Of a stretch of 64,000 nucleotides of DNA, positions 1 to 8,453 are shown piece by piece (the first letter of the stretch is position 1; each line of letters begins with the position of its first letter). A model generated the notes under the pieces. It did no database searches. It worked only from the letters and a program-made list of their open reading frames with translations, and was not told where the DNA came from. Position numbers and translations under genes: made by a program. This stretch comes from Hetaerina americana (taxonomy: Eukaryota; Arthropoda; Insecta; Odonata; Calopterygidae): the NCBI GenBank assembly GCA_022747635.1, contig JAKTNV010000009.1:223501-287500 (forward strand), read 5' to 3'.

Positions 1-61
1 CGGCCTCCCTTGTCTCGCGGTATCGGGGAAAATTTATCTATAAATTAAATACCGCGTCACA
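1..61 (+). repeat. 3' end of 5' LTR
   Basis: Identical base for base to 5951-6011. It ends in CGTCACA, the inverse of the TGTGACG that starts the 3' LTR at 5352. The rest of this LTR lies outside the window. Confidence 0.93.
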
Positions 62-63
62 AA

Positions 64-81
64 TGGCGCCCAACGTGGGGC
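64..81 (+). promoter_or_regulatory. Primer binding site for minus-strand synthesis
   Basis: TGGCGCCCAACGTGGGGC lies two bases after the LTR end. The leading TGG matches the CCA end of a tRNA, as expected of a PBS. I do not assign the tRNA species. Confidence 0.8.
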
Positions 82-453
82 AGCCTTTCTATTGTTGTGC
101 GAGAAAAGTGACAATTATATTTCGAGAGTGCGCATGAGGCGCGAGTGTAAAATAGCGTCGCGTCGGCCTTGACGAGGCAACAATGGTGTGAAGGAGAGCG
201 AGTGGAGTGATACCGGCATGGTGTGCATAGCGTGTGTGTGAGCGGGAACGATGCGTGAGTAACATCGCGCGAGCGCCAGTTATTACGTACAGCTCTTTCG
301 CGAGCGGTACAATTTTTCTATTTGATTTATAAATTAGTCCTTTTTTTTTCGCTATACATTTTCATGAAATAAAAAAAATTTAAAATTCTTTGTGAGGGAA
401 GCAGTAAATAAGAGATTATAATTTATACTCAATCTTTTGTACTTGAATGTGGT

Positions 454-758
454 GGGGATCGAGATGGTGCGGGGGCTAACGTACTGGCTTCCCACCCTGA
501 GGGCGCGGGTTCAAATCCCGGCGGTGTTGAATATTTTTCAGAGGTATCTCGATCCCTACTTGAGGTGCTTTGTGGAGGGCACTTTGAGGGAGTACGCCGT
601 CCGTCGGATGGGACGTTAAACTGCGGACCCCTTGGCGCCTTTCGTAAAGAGTAGGCTAATGCCGACGCCGGGTTTCTCTCCACCCTTCATCCTTTCCTGT
701 CCATCCCCTATGGCGCAAATGACCTTAGCTGTCGGTCGCCTCCCCTCAAAACTACTAC
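454..758 (+). mobile_element. tRNA-derived SINE inserted in the LTR element's leader
   Basis: A Pol III B-box-like GGTTCAAATCCCGG lies at about 517-530 with an A-box-like region upstream. A central block follows (GTCGGATGGGACGTTAAAC, about 602-620), and the copy ends in a short ACT-repeat tail. The 14-base sequence TACTTGAATGTGGT flanks it at 440-453 and 759-772, a clean target-site duplication. The copy therefore entered the untranslated leader between PBS and gag after, or in an ancestor of, this LTR element. It is not a tRNA gene: no acceptor-stem pairing is evident and the body runs on for over 200 bases. Confidence 0.87.
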
Positions 759-1177
759 TACTTGAATGTGGTTTGTGCGGTTGCTTTGAGTGGTTGCTTG
801 GCGTTGAGGGTGGGATGAAAGCTGTGAACATTCCCGTGGCGACTTGTTTCCAGTTAAGTTGCGGAGGGACGATCGGTTTCTAAGATTAACTACTATTATT
901 GGCGTGAGGGAAGCTCCGTGCGTGGCCACGTATCCCCAGAGTGGCAGAGGATCCTTTGAAAAGAGGAAGTGGAGTTTGTAATTTTTGAATTTTGAGGTTA
1001 GGTTATGCTTTTAATATAGAATTCTGATTTATTCTACCCTATTTGTTATAATAACTGTAGAATAGGGAGAAAGCTTTAGATTAGGATTAAATATTTGCAG
1101 TAAGCGTATTTTAGGTTAGGTGGGGCAAATCCTTTAATTATTCAATAGGTTAAGAATTTTCTTCTTCCTAATTTACA

Positions 1178-1447
1178 ATGGAGGGTGACACTGGATTTTT
1201 GGCGAGATATCAGAGAGATATGAGGGCACTGCTACGGCATTCAGCGGTAAAGGCAGAATTTGAAATAATTAAGCAAATGAGTGAAGAAGAGGTGGAAAAT
1301 GAGTTGTCAAGTAAAGGACACTCCTTGGTAGGGCCACTCTTAGTGCGCAAAGAGCGATTATTGCGGGCTAAGCTTCTTTTGGCACAACCACGGTTAGGGA
1401 CACCATGGTCAAAGAATTGGACGAGGATGTGCAGCCTGACGATGTAA
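1178..1447 (+). CDS. gag N-terminal reading frame (89 aa), probably frameshifted from the main gag
   Basis: This first substantial frame after the leader encodes a charged, helical peptide (about residues 20-66 rich in E, K, R, L). It has no named domain. It overlaps the start of the 1405-2424 frame by 43 bases in a different register. Switching register near 1380-1400 would join the two into one gag of about 420 aa, so a single-base indel is the simplest explanation. A deliberately overlapping small ORF cannot be excluded. Confidence 0.55.
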   Translation: MEGDTGFLARYQRDMRALLRHSAVKAEFEIIKQMSEEEVENELSSKGHSLVGPLLVRKERLLRAKLLLAQPRLGTPWSKNWTRMCSLTM

Positions 1448-2424
1448 CCCTCTCAGGAGCTTTATACGCCTTAAACTGGGACGAAGACCTAGATGCAGGG
1501 CGGAAAATGAAACGAGCATGCAGTAAGGGGCATAAAAAGAAGCACATCGAGACGGAGAAAGTTGCCGCAAGCGACGGAGAAATTAATGAGGAACTGAACC
1601 CCATTCGGACCATTACAGGAAACGCAGCGGGGGGCCCTCAGCCCAAACTGCCGCTGATGGACTCATATGATTTTCCGCCGCTGGGGGAAAGGAAAGAAGC
1701 GTCAGATTTGACCAGAGAAAAGGAAAAACTGCGCATTCTGCCTTCGGAAGCGAAATCAAATCAGAAAGAGATACCAGTACAGAGCGACCGCAACTCTGAG
1801 GAAATAAAGGAGTTGCGGAGTCAATTGCAACAGCAGAACGAGATGATCAACAACCTAACGGATGGAATTAGCCGAATTTTACAAAAATTGGGCAGTGAGA
1901 AGAACGATAAGGAAGTGAACTTGAGAAAGGGTTCCAAGAAAAAGTATCGGAGGGAAATAACATCCACTTCGTCATCTTCTTCAGAGTCGGAGGTAACGAG
2001 CGGGTCGTTATCTACTGACAGCAGTGATGACTCGGACGATGGACATAGACAGAGCATCAGCTATGAGTTAGGAAGGGCCATAACGAGACCTAAGTGGTCT
2101 AGGCCTTCACAGGCGAGAGACCAGGGACCGGGCTTTGACGGAGCTTGTTATTCCTGCGGAGAGTCGGGACATAGGGCAAATGCGTGCCCGAGAGTCCAGT
2201 GTTTCAGCTGTGGCGCAAGAGGGCATATCAGTGTCAATTGCCCCAGTCGACCTGGAAGGACACAAGAAAAGTGCCAACTTTGCGGCAAGGTCGGCTTATT
2301 GGCAATTAATTGCCCTAATTGCAAACACCTGTTTACTCGGCAGGAAAACGGACAAGCGGGGAGTCGCCTAGCCCAAGCGGCTTCCCCGCAAACCAATCCG
2401 TCGAACACGAAACGGCTGAATTAG
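1405..2424 (+). CDS. gag: gag-like protein with three zinc knuckles (339 aa)
   Basis: Order of segments: an acidic N-terminal part; a heptad-rich stretch at about residues 130-170 (coiled coil likely); a serine/aspartate-rich linker at about 185-215; then three CCHC-type knuckles at about 247-300 (CYSCGESGHRANAC, CFSCGARGHISVNC, CQLCGKVGLLAINC). The third has Leu in place of His and is probably impaired. Zinc knuckles are the nucleocapsid part of gag and bind element RNA during particle assembly. I see no capsid domain with a major-homology-like region between the coiled coil and the knuckles, so gag may also have an internal deletion. The frame overlaps the pol frame (from 2319) by about 100 bases in a different register, the arrangement expected for ribosomal frameshifting. 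Confidence 0.8.
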   Translation: MVKELDEDVQPDDVTLSGALYALNWDEDLDAGRKMKRACSKGHKKKHIETEKVAASDGEINEELNPIRTITGNAAGGPQPKLPLMDSYDFPPLGERKEASDLTREKEKLRILPSEAKSNQKEIPVQSDRNSEEIKELRSQLQQQNEMINNLTDGISRILQKLGSEKNDKEVNLRKGSKKKYRREITSTSSSSSESEVTSGSLSTDSSDDSDDGHRQSISYELGRAITRPKWSRPSQARDQGPGFDGACYSCGESGHRANACPRVQCFSCGARGHISVNCPSRPGRTQEKCQLCGKVGLLAINCPNCKHLFTRQENGQAGSRLAQAASPQTNPSNTKRLN

Positions 2425-4847
2425 ATCTAGGTAATCATAGGAATAAGTCGATTAGGTTAAGAAATGGTGATTCGATTTTGGAAAAGCCGAGTTGGACAGC
2501 CAAATTCTGCGAACCAAATTCGATCAAGGGAGATGTAAATAGTGGAATAAAGGATTGTATAGGGAAAGGAAGGGAAATAAACTCAGATGGGCCAGATGAA
2601 ACATCTGCTCCTAGGTCGAGTTGGACAGCCAACATCCACCACCCATCTGAGGCGTTGGCAAAGATCAAGGATGAAGAAATCTACAGATCGAGGTGGACAG
2701 CCAACCTCTATCGATCTGGCCAATGCAATGGAGCTATCAGGAAAAGCTCTCCAGCTGAGCAGTCGAGACGGACGGCCGACCTCCACTGCAAAGCTGATAT
2801 TTGCTGTCCAGCCGTTGATTTCGCCGAGCCGAGCGGGTCAGCCCGTCTCCGCCCACCAAATCAACCGCATATGGGGCAGAAGGCGCATTGGTCGACGGAG
2901 TCAGCTCCGCTCTGCCAATCCGTTAGGTCGGAAAAAAGCGAAAGGGTCAAGTCTTTGGTAGGATCGAACAGGGCAGCCTGTCTCCAGCCGCCAAAGCAAG
3001 CAGAGAGTGAGAGAATGAGTGAGAGGCCTCAGAGCATCTCGTCGGTGCCACAAAGCCCGCCGAGACATGCGTGGAATGTAGATTCTGCCCAGTCGCTTCA
3101 CGCGGGCCGGAAATCAGAACAGGAGAGCGATTATGAGAAATTACCTCAAGTACTGTTCACTCTGGATCGGTTGTGTTCCAACAAAGGGACGGGCAGGAAT
3201 GAGTCGAGTGAGAGTGTGACATACCCTGTAACCATTGAGGACAAACCTGATAGGCTGTGTCCGGTTCAGGGAGGGGGAGTCGGCGTGGAGTCCACGCCTA
3301 GAGTGAGTTTAGCGAGTGTGACGGCAGAGAATAGAGACCAAGTCTCAGTCCTGATCGGGGGAAAAGAGTACATTGCGCTCTATGACCCCGGGGCTCAAGT
3401 GACCATAGTAGGTCTCGAGGTGGTGCATCGTCGAAGTAAAATCCATGATTTGCCTGATGCACTATCTTGTATGTACGAGCAACTTTCTGGCGAAGAGAAG
3501 ATCGCTGAAATTACGGAAGTAAAGGATGAGGACTACCAACGCAGAGTCGAGGAAGTCAGCAAATATCCGGAGAGGTATAAAAATTGGAAGGTCGAAGCGG
3601 GCCACTTGTATCGTTACAAGTACGATGAGCTGCTCGATCCAATCGCTGATTGTGAAGAGGGCTGGAAACTCGTGCTTCCAAAAGAATGTCGAGAGCGGGT
3701 CATAAGGGATGCCCATTGTGAACCTTCATCGGGCCACCTCGGAGTGGAGAAGACATTCGATCGAGTCGTACGAGATTACTATTGGAGAGGGGCCTATCAC
3801 GACATTCACAACTTTGTGAGGCAATGTCAGGAATGTCAACAGTTCAAAACGTCGCAGCAAGCGCCTCAGGGACTATTGGGTAAAAGAACGGTAGAGAGAC
3901 CATGGAGCGTCGTAGCAGCAGATCTCATGGAGTTTCCGCTTAGCAAAGCCAAGAACAAGTACTTAATAATCTTTCAGGACTTATTTTCAAGATGGGTGGA
4001 GCTAAAGGCGGTCAGAGCTGCTACAGGGGCCAACGTGGTTAAAGCACTTGAGGAGCTTGTCCTATTTCGCTGGGGAACGCCGGAGTATCTCTTGACAGAT
4101 AATGGAAAAGAGTTTGATAACAAATGCGTAAGAGAAGCATTGGCAGAGTATGGAATAACGCATACAACAACGCCTCCATACCATGCTCAGGCAAACCCAG
4201 TGGAAAGATCCAATCGAACGCTGAAGACGGCCATCGCGATGTTTGTAGAAAAAGACCATAGAGACTGGGATCAGCATTTACACGAACTAAGGCATGCAGT
4301 CAACACCGCGAAGCAGGCCTCGACTAAGATCTCGCCAGCCTACTTGAACTTCGGAAGGCATCCACTGCCAGTGAAGAGTTTGCGGCGCGAGCTTGAGAAG
4401 GGGGAAGGCATAGAGAGCAGATTGGATCCACAAGCGTGGAAAAAGAGGGCCGATAGGTTAGGCTTATTACGAGATCTAGTAACCGAGAACATAGAGAGAG
4501 CTCAGGAAAAACAGGCGCGAGCGTATAATAAGGGTAGAAGAAACATCGAATTTAATGTAGGAGACCTAGTAATGCGTAGGACCCACCATCTGTCCAGTGG
4601 GATTGATAGGTTTTCAGCCAAGCTAGCCCCTAAATTTGAAGGACCAATCGCGATACTAAAAAAACTGTCTCCAACAGTCTATATCGTAGAAACGCGTTCC
4701 AACAAGCAAAACGCGAAAGTAGATATTGGCGACTTGAAAAGATATATAGCACCAAGATCCACTCGTCAAAGTGGTGAGTCCTCCGAGCGCCAAGCCCACG
4801 GAGCACACTCTCAAAAAAAATTCCTTATGAATGTTGGTATTATGTAA
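2319..4847 (+). CDS. pol: pol-like protein: protease stub plus integrase, reverse transcriptase and RNase H missing (842 aa)
   Basis: Residues 1-340 are a linker with the degenerate repeat. A retropepsin-like active-site segment follows at about 345-366 (YDPGAQVTIVG; the usual D-T/S-G is D-P-G). The next residues (VVHRRSKIHDLPDALSC) match the tail that normally follows RNase H in Gypsy pol. The protease remainder, RT and RNase H are therefore gone without loss of frame; the junction lies near nt 3410-3430. The integrase is complete: HHCC zinc domain (nt about 3712-3845), catalytic Asp at 3921-3923, Asp at 4098-4100 (TDNGKEF) and Glu at 4203-4205 (NPVERSN), then a GPY/F-like module (KLAPKFEGPI) near 4620-4650. 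Gypsy pol is usually well over 1,000 aa. Integrase would join cDNA to chromosomal DNA, but cDNA synthesis would need RT from another element. Confidence 0.88.
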   Translation: MQTPVYSAGKRTSGESPSPSGFPANQSVEHETAELDLGNHRNKSIRLRNGDSILEKPSWTAKFCEPNSIKGDVNSGIKDCIGKGREINSDGPDETSAPRSSWTANIHHPSEALAKIKDEEIYRSRWTANLYRSGQCNGAIRKSSPAEQSRRTADLHCKADICCPAVDFAEPSGSARLRPPNQPHMGQKAHWSTESAPLCQSVRSEKSERVKSLVGSNRAACLQPPKQAESERMSERPQSISSVPQSPPRHAWNVDSAQSLHAGRKSEQESDYEKLPQVLFTLDRLCSNKGTGRNESSESVTYPVTIEDKPDRLCPVQGGGVGVESTPRVSLASVTAENRDQVSVLIGGKEYIALYDPGAQVTIVGLEVVHRRSKIHDLPDALSCMYEQLSGEEKIAEITEVKDEDYQRRVEEVSKYPERYKNWKVEAGHLYRYKYDELLDPIADCEEGWKLVLPKECRERVIRDAHCEPSSGHLGVEKTFDRVVRDYYWRGAYHDIHNFVRQCQECQQFKTSQQAPQGLLGKRTVERPWSVVAADLMEFPLSKAKNKYLIIFQDLFSRWVELKAVRAATGANVVKALEELVLFRWGTPEYLLTDNGKEFDNKCVREALAEYGITHTTTPPYHAQANPVERSNRTLKTAIAMFVEKDHRDWDQHLHELRHAVNTAKQASTKISPAYLNFGRHPLPVKSLRRELEKGEGIESRLDPQAWKKRADRLGLLRDLVTENIERAQEKQARAYNKGRRNIEFNVGDLVMRRTHHLSSGIDRFSAKLAPKFEGPIAILKKLSPTVYIVETRSNKQNAKVDIGDLKRYIAPRSTRQSGESSERQAHGAHSQKKFLMNVGIM
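2487..2990 (+). repeat. Degenerate in-coding repeat, six copies of a GQPTS-type unit
   Basis: A core of the form CGAGNTGGACAGCCAAC recurs near 2487, 2611, 2687, 2763, 2834 and 2968, with spacing of roughly 70-76 bases for the middle four. In the pol frame it gives S-W/R-T-A-N peptides; in the gag frame it gives R-x-G-Q-P-T/V-S peptides. The region lies between the knuckles and the protease and has no known domain. Confidence 0.7.
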
Positions 4848-5339
4848 TAGGTCAGCATTGTGTGTTTGCCTCATGTTATCTTGTCTGTGTGTCAAAGTGA
4901 GCGATGTATTTTTCAATAATGTGAAAATCTCTGTCGGACATTATTGTTGCTATGGCACATAGCCCTTGAATTGTGGTGAATGAAAGTTTGCAAACGAGGT
5001 GTGATGTGTTTGAGCTGAGGACATACTGCCTTTTATAGAGTGAATTATCTGAGCGAGTGATGCTTTTGTTGAAATTTTGTAAGAAATTCCCTTGGAATGT
5101 ATGAAAGATTCATGCCAAGAGTTTATTCATACCAAATGTATTACTTGATGTTCATAGAGAATGTGGTTAAAATTAGAAAAAGTTGTGCTATCCATTTTCT
5201 ATCCATTAGCTGAAGACAGAATCTCAAAACTGAGTGAACTACTGGTAGAAATCTGTGAAATTGTTGTTATTATATTGTGTTCATAGGTTTCAGTTGCAGG
5301 CTCGTTTGTAAGCGGTCCACTCGGACGAGTGTCCGGCTT
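4848..5339 (+). other. Non-coding stretch between pol and the 3' LTR
   Basis: AT-rich, with no open frame of note and no envelope-like gene. An env-type ORF, present in some Gypsy relatives, is not seen here. Confidence 0.6.
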
Positions 5340-5349
5340 AGGGAGGGGG
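5340..5349 (+). promoter_or_regulatory. Polypurine tract
   Basis: AGGGAGGGGG ends two bases before the 3' LTR start. It is the expected RNase H-resistant primer for plus-strand synthesis. Confidence 0.8.
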
Positions 5350-5351
5350 TA

Positions 5352-6011
5352 TGTGACGTTGTGCTTGGCGCAGCGTCACTTGCCCAGTTCGAATACGCGC
5401 GCCCCTCTCGCGAGCCGTAGAACGGCGGGGCGCTATCTGTGGGCGCCGACAATGTATGTAAGAAAAAAAGAAGAGCGGGGCGCGCCGCGCGCGGAGAGTG
5501 CCGGCCAACACGTGGTAAGGAGAGTTCGTTGTGAGACGTCCGAGAGAGAAGGTCGTGTGCTATCATCGTCGAGTCACCGACAGCCCGCGAACACCGGTGG
5601 TGCGGGTGCCAGCAACCGACCTCGCCGTGTGGGCCCCCCGCAGGCCCCGACCGGAACACCGTGGCCCAGCAGGCGTCGGCACCGCGCGTCATGTTTGCTT
5701 GGGAGCGCCCACACCTTTTCTTGTGATAATAAATAGTTCTTATGAAGTTTACTCGTCGGAGTCCATTTTTATGCGCCTCCTTGCGTCCCTCGTGATTTCA
5801 GCTGATGAGCCGCTGCCCACCCCGGGGCACATCAAAGGTGAGCGAGCCCTCCCCTGGGACGAGGAGTGTGATGGGCCAGGTGACAGCCAGCGGCGTGACT
5901 CTGCGGCTAGCCATGCGGCTAGCCTGGCGCCCTCAAAACAAGTAGAGTCGCGGCCTCCCTTGTCTCGCGGTATCGGGGAAAATTTATCTATAAATTAAAT
6001 ACCGCGTCACA
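5352..6011 (+). repeat. 3' LTR (660 bp)
   Basis: It starts TGTGACG and ends CGTCACA, a perfect 7-base inverted terminal pair with TG...CA ends. A candidate AATAAA polyadenylation signal lies at 5728-5733. The last 61 bases equal the 5' LTR end. The LTR is clearly more GC-rich than the internal 3' untranslated region. Confidence 0.9.
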
Positions 6012-6014
6012 ATA

Positions 6015-6237
6015 CATATATATTATATATATATTTATTTCTTTATTTATTCATTTATTTTATTCTTATGGATGCAGATATAAGGAAAAGGGATAGGAAC
6101 ACATAAAGGACACAAGAGAGGTGGGTATGGTGGAATCGCGCGGATCACAAGCGCAAAGTATTTCCTTGACTGGGACTCAAACCGCGGGCCTTAGACTTGA
6201 TGGTGCGGTACTCTTAACCACTTGAGCTGTTGAGGAA
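6015..6237 (-). mobile_element. tRNA-derived SINE (second type)
   Basis: Read on the minus strand, an A-box-like segment (CTCAAGTGGTTAAGAGT) near 6230-6210 is followed by the B-box-like GGTTTGAGTCCC near 6160-6149. The body ends in an A/T-rich tail (AATAAA-like repeats) at about 6060-6015. The LTR element abuts this tail. Confidence 0.7.
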
Positions 6238-6389
6238 ATGCAAATATCGCTGTAATCTGCAGGGGGTTCATGTATCCGAATGCCCCGACTCTATGGCAAG
6301 GAGATGTCTTTAGGTAGCTGTTTCAATCACCAACAAACCTTTGCCTACTTGGAAGAAATGAGTTTCGTGCATTGATCAAAAAATTTCAT

Positions 6390-7240
6390 TGAAAGGACTT
6401 AACCCCGAAAAAGATCCAAGCTGAGTTGGATGAAGTTCATGGAACATTTGATCCAGTGTTTGCGACTGTATACCATTGGGAAAATGAGTTTAAACGTTGC
6501 CGTACATCCACAAACGATCAACATCGTTCGGGACGTACAGTGGAATTGACTTCCTCCGAAAGGATGGACCAAATCCACGAAATGGTTTTGAGTGATCGAA
6601 AAATCAGGATTCGCGCAATATTTGACATCGCAGGCATTTGCAAGGTACAGTGTTTTCAATTGTGCACGTAAACTTACGAATAAAAAATTTCGGCAGAATT
6701 GATTTGCTCTCAATACAGAAGCTGGTTTAGCGCTTTTCCGTCGCAATGCTGGCGTCAATAAATAACTGTGGACTAAAACTGGAAACAGTATCATAACACC
6801 TGAGGGACAAAGAAACAGTGGAATGATTGGCTTCCTAAAAACGATCCAGCTCCTAAGAAGACGAAGACGGTGAAATCGATCGCGAAGGTGATGGCCACGG
6901 TTTTATTGAATGATCGCCGAATCATTTACATTCATTTCTTGTAAAAAGGAAAAAACGATAAATGGAGATTATTATACATTCTTACTGCACCCGTTGAACA
7001 AAGAAATCAAGGAAAATTGTCCTCCTTGGGAAGAGAAAAAACATCTCCATGAAGACAATACACCGCAGTTTCGACGGTGAACATTATGGAATTCAAACCG
7101 TATAGAAGTTCGAACACTACTAAAGCGTCCATCGCAACTACCACATTAGACCCCAGGGACCTATCATGAATGCTAAGCTTGAAACAATTGCTCGTCGGAA
7201 AATGGTCACCGCCTCCACAGACCATAATTTAAGGACCTCC
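6390..7240 (+). pseudogene. mariner transposase fossil
   Basis: The frame at 6426-6671 gives a mariner-type DNA-binding N-terminus (DEVHGTFDPVFATVYHWENE, then a DRKIRIR-type segment). Later pieces in shifting frames match the catalytic half: PKKTKTVKS-like near 6850 and VMATV-like near 6888. Several stops and frameshifts are present. Mariner transposases cut at TA dinucleotides with a DDD catalytic triad; here the triad cannot be read in one frame. No terminal repeats were found. Confidence 0.75.
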
Positions 7241-7424
7241 CGAAATACAAGTTTTGAGTAGGAATTCGGAGGAGCGTGATTGCAGTGCCGCAGGAGCGGA
7301 TGACGCATTCGAGGGCACGTGAGCAAAGGACTCTTCAAGTGCAACGTCACACTCAAAGAGGGTCAAACAGAAAAGTAGGGCTGTGACCAGGAATCAATAA
7401 TAGAAACGACGAGTAAGGAGAATC

Positions 7425-7640
7425 ATTTCTTTATATTTATTTGTACTTATTTATATTTAGCAATAGTGCGAAAACAGCACATTCTGGCATTTAAATCGGA
7501 CTATAACAATGATAAAAATGAACAAAATTACAAAAAAACAAGCCCTAGGGGGAGGAAAACACACCCAGGCGGCAATTGAACCCGCGACCCTTGGGTTGGA
7601 CGACGAAGACGTTGTTCCGCCGTCACCGGGGTCGGAAAAT
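7425..7640 (-). mobile_element. tRNA-derived SINE (third type)
   Basis: On the minus strand, CGGCGGAACAACGTC near 7625-7610 leads to a B-box-like GGGTTCAATTGCC near 7583-7570. A unique body and an A/T-rich tail (AAATAAATATAAAG) near 7445-7425 follow. No convincing target-site duplication was found. Confidence 0.6.
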
Positions 7641-8094
7641 CTATGGTGAGGTTGCAGAGAGAATTAAGAGTAATACATGGGAGCTGCGTACTATGGTGAA
7701 GAAAATGGAAACGTATCAAAATAAGATATCGGCAGCTGCAAACGAAATCCGAGGAGCAGCAAGCATGGACGAGGCGATTGGAAGGACTGGAAAATATAGA
7801 GAGGGTAAATGCGGAAAGAGGCAGGACACCTGGGGAGAGGCAAGCAATAAAATGAAACGGGAAACAAAGAGCGGAAAAAGTGCAACGCAAGAGACAGTGC
7901 GAAGACATGGAAAGTTTACAAAAGGAAGGTGAAAGTGGTGCGCTGTCGGTGGAAGTCGTGCCAAGCAGTATGAAAGAAATAAAGGTGCGCACCGCCATTG
8001 ATGCGTCAGGAAAATAATAATTGAACGTGGAATGCAGAAGATATGGCAAAAACATGAAAGGTCACTGAATGGTAGGGGGACATTCGGAGAGAAA
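7641..8094 (+). other. Unassigned, partly open stretch upstream of LINE-D RT
   Basis: An open frame at 7576-7932 encodes a lysine/glutamate-rich peptide with no recognised domain. It lies immediately upstream of the LINE-D RT remnant and could be its decayed endonuclease-RT linker; I cannot show this. Confidence 0.35.
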
Positions 8095-8251
8095 TTTTGG
8101 GCATGGAGAGAGTTAACCTTTGGCCCAAGCATACTTGATGTTGAGATGGAAAGAAATTCAAGGGATTTGAAATCAAGTAATGCTGTTGGAGCAAATGACA
8201 TTTCCACGAAATTACTTATCATAAGTGCTTAGGAAAATGTGGAAAGAAGAG

Positions 8252-8453
8252 CAAATTGAGTAGCTTCAGGGGGCGTGATGTGGTGGAAGTCGAACATAAT
8301 GAATAACTGATCGTAGCACTTTTCCACTCGATAAAATTTTATTTTACGACCGGGTTTCGATGTATTACATCAACTGATGATGATACAAAACATCGAAGCC
8401 CGGTGGTAAAATAAATTTTATCAAGTGAGGAAGTGCTACGATCAGTTATTCAT
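8252..8453. mobile_element. Penelope-like terminal foldback, two PLE ends head to head
   Basis: Two imperfect arms of about 65 bases (about 8308-8370 and 8392-8453) are inverse copies of each other. They carry the PLE terminal sequence with the hammerhead-like CTGATGA...GAA core. The insertion is flanked by TGTGGAAAGAAGAG at 8238-8251 and 8454-8467, a 14-base target-site duplication within LINE-D. No coding sequence is inside. Inverted, truncated termini are typical of PLE insertions. Confidence 0.75.
8355..8411. ncRNA. Hammerhead-ribozyme-like core at PLE foldback centre
   Basis: On the plus strand CTGATGA (8374-8380) is followed by a short stem-forming stretch and GAAG (8395-8398) where GAAA is expected. 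On the minus strand GAAA (8358-8355) follows a clean GATGTAATACATC stem, but the CTGATGA side is altered. Each arm thus keeps part of the motif; catalytic activity is doubtful. Confidence 0.45.

Larger units (their letters stand above)
1..6011 (+). mobile_element. Ty3/Gypsy-type LTR retrotransposon, internally deleted, 5' LTR cut by window edge
   Basis: The last 61 bases of a 5' LTR open the window and the same 61 bases end a 3' LTR at 5951-6011. A tRNA-primer site follows the 5' LTR, a purine tract precedes the 3' LTR, and gag-like and pol-like frames lie between. The integrase has the arthropod Gypsy style with a C-terminal GPY/F-like module. Reverse transcriptase and RNase H are absent: the frame runs from the protease active site straight into the tail that normally follows RNase H. 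The element can therefore only be non-autonomous, yet the pol frame is open, which suggests a recent deletion or mobilisation in trans. Family assignment is by motif recognition only. Confidence 0.9.

Noticed and set aside
466..540. tRNA gene
   Set aside because: B-box is good but there is no acceptor-stem pairing, and the sequence is the head of a SINE with its own target duplication.
5329..5998. 135- and 155-aa frames in the 3' LTR as an accessory or envelope gene
   Set aside because: They lie within the LTR, have no signal peptide, membrane segment or known domain, and are GC-driven.
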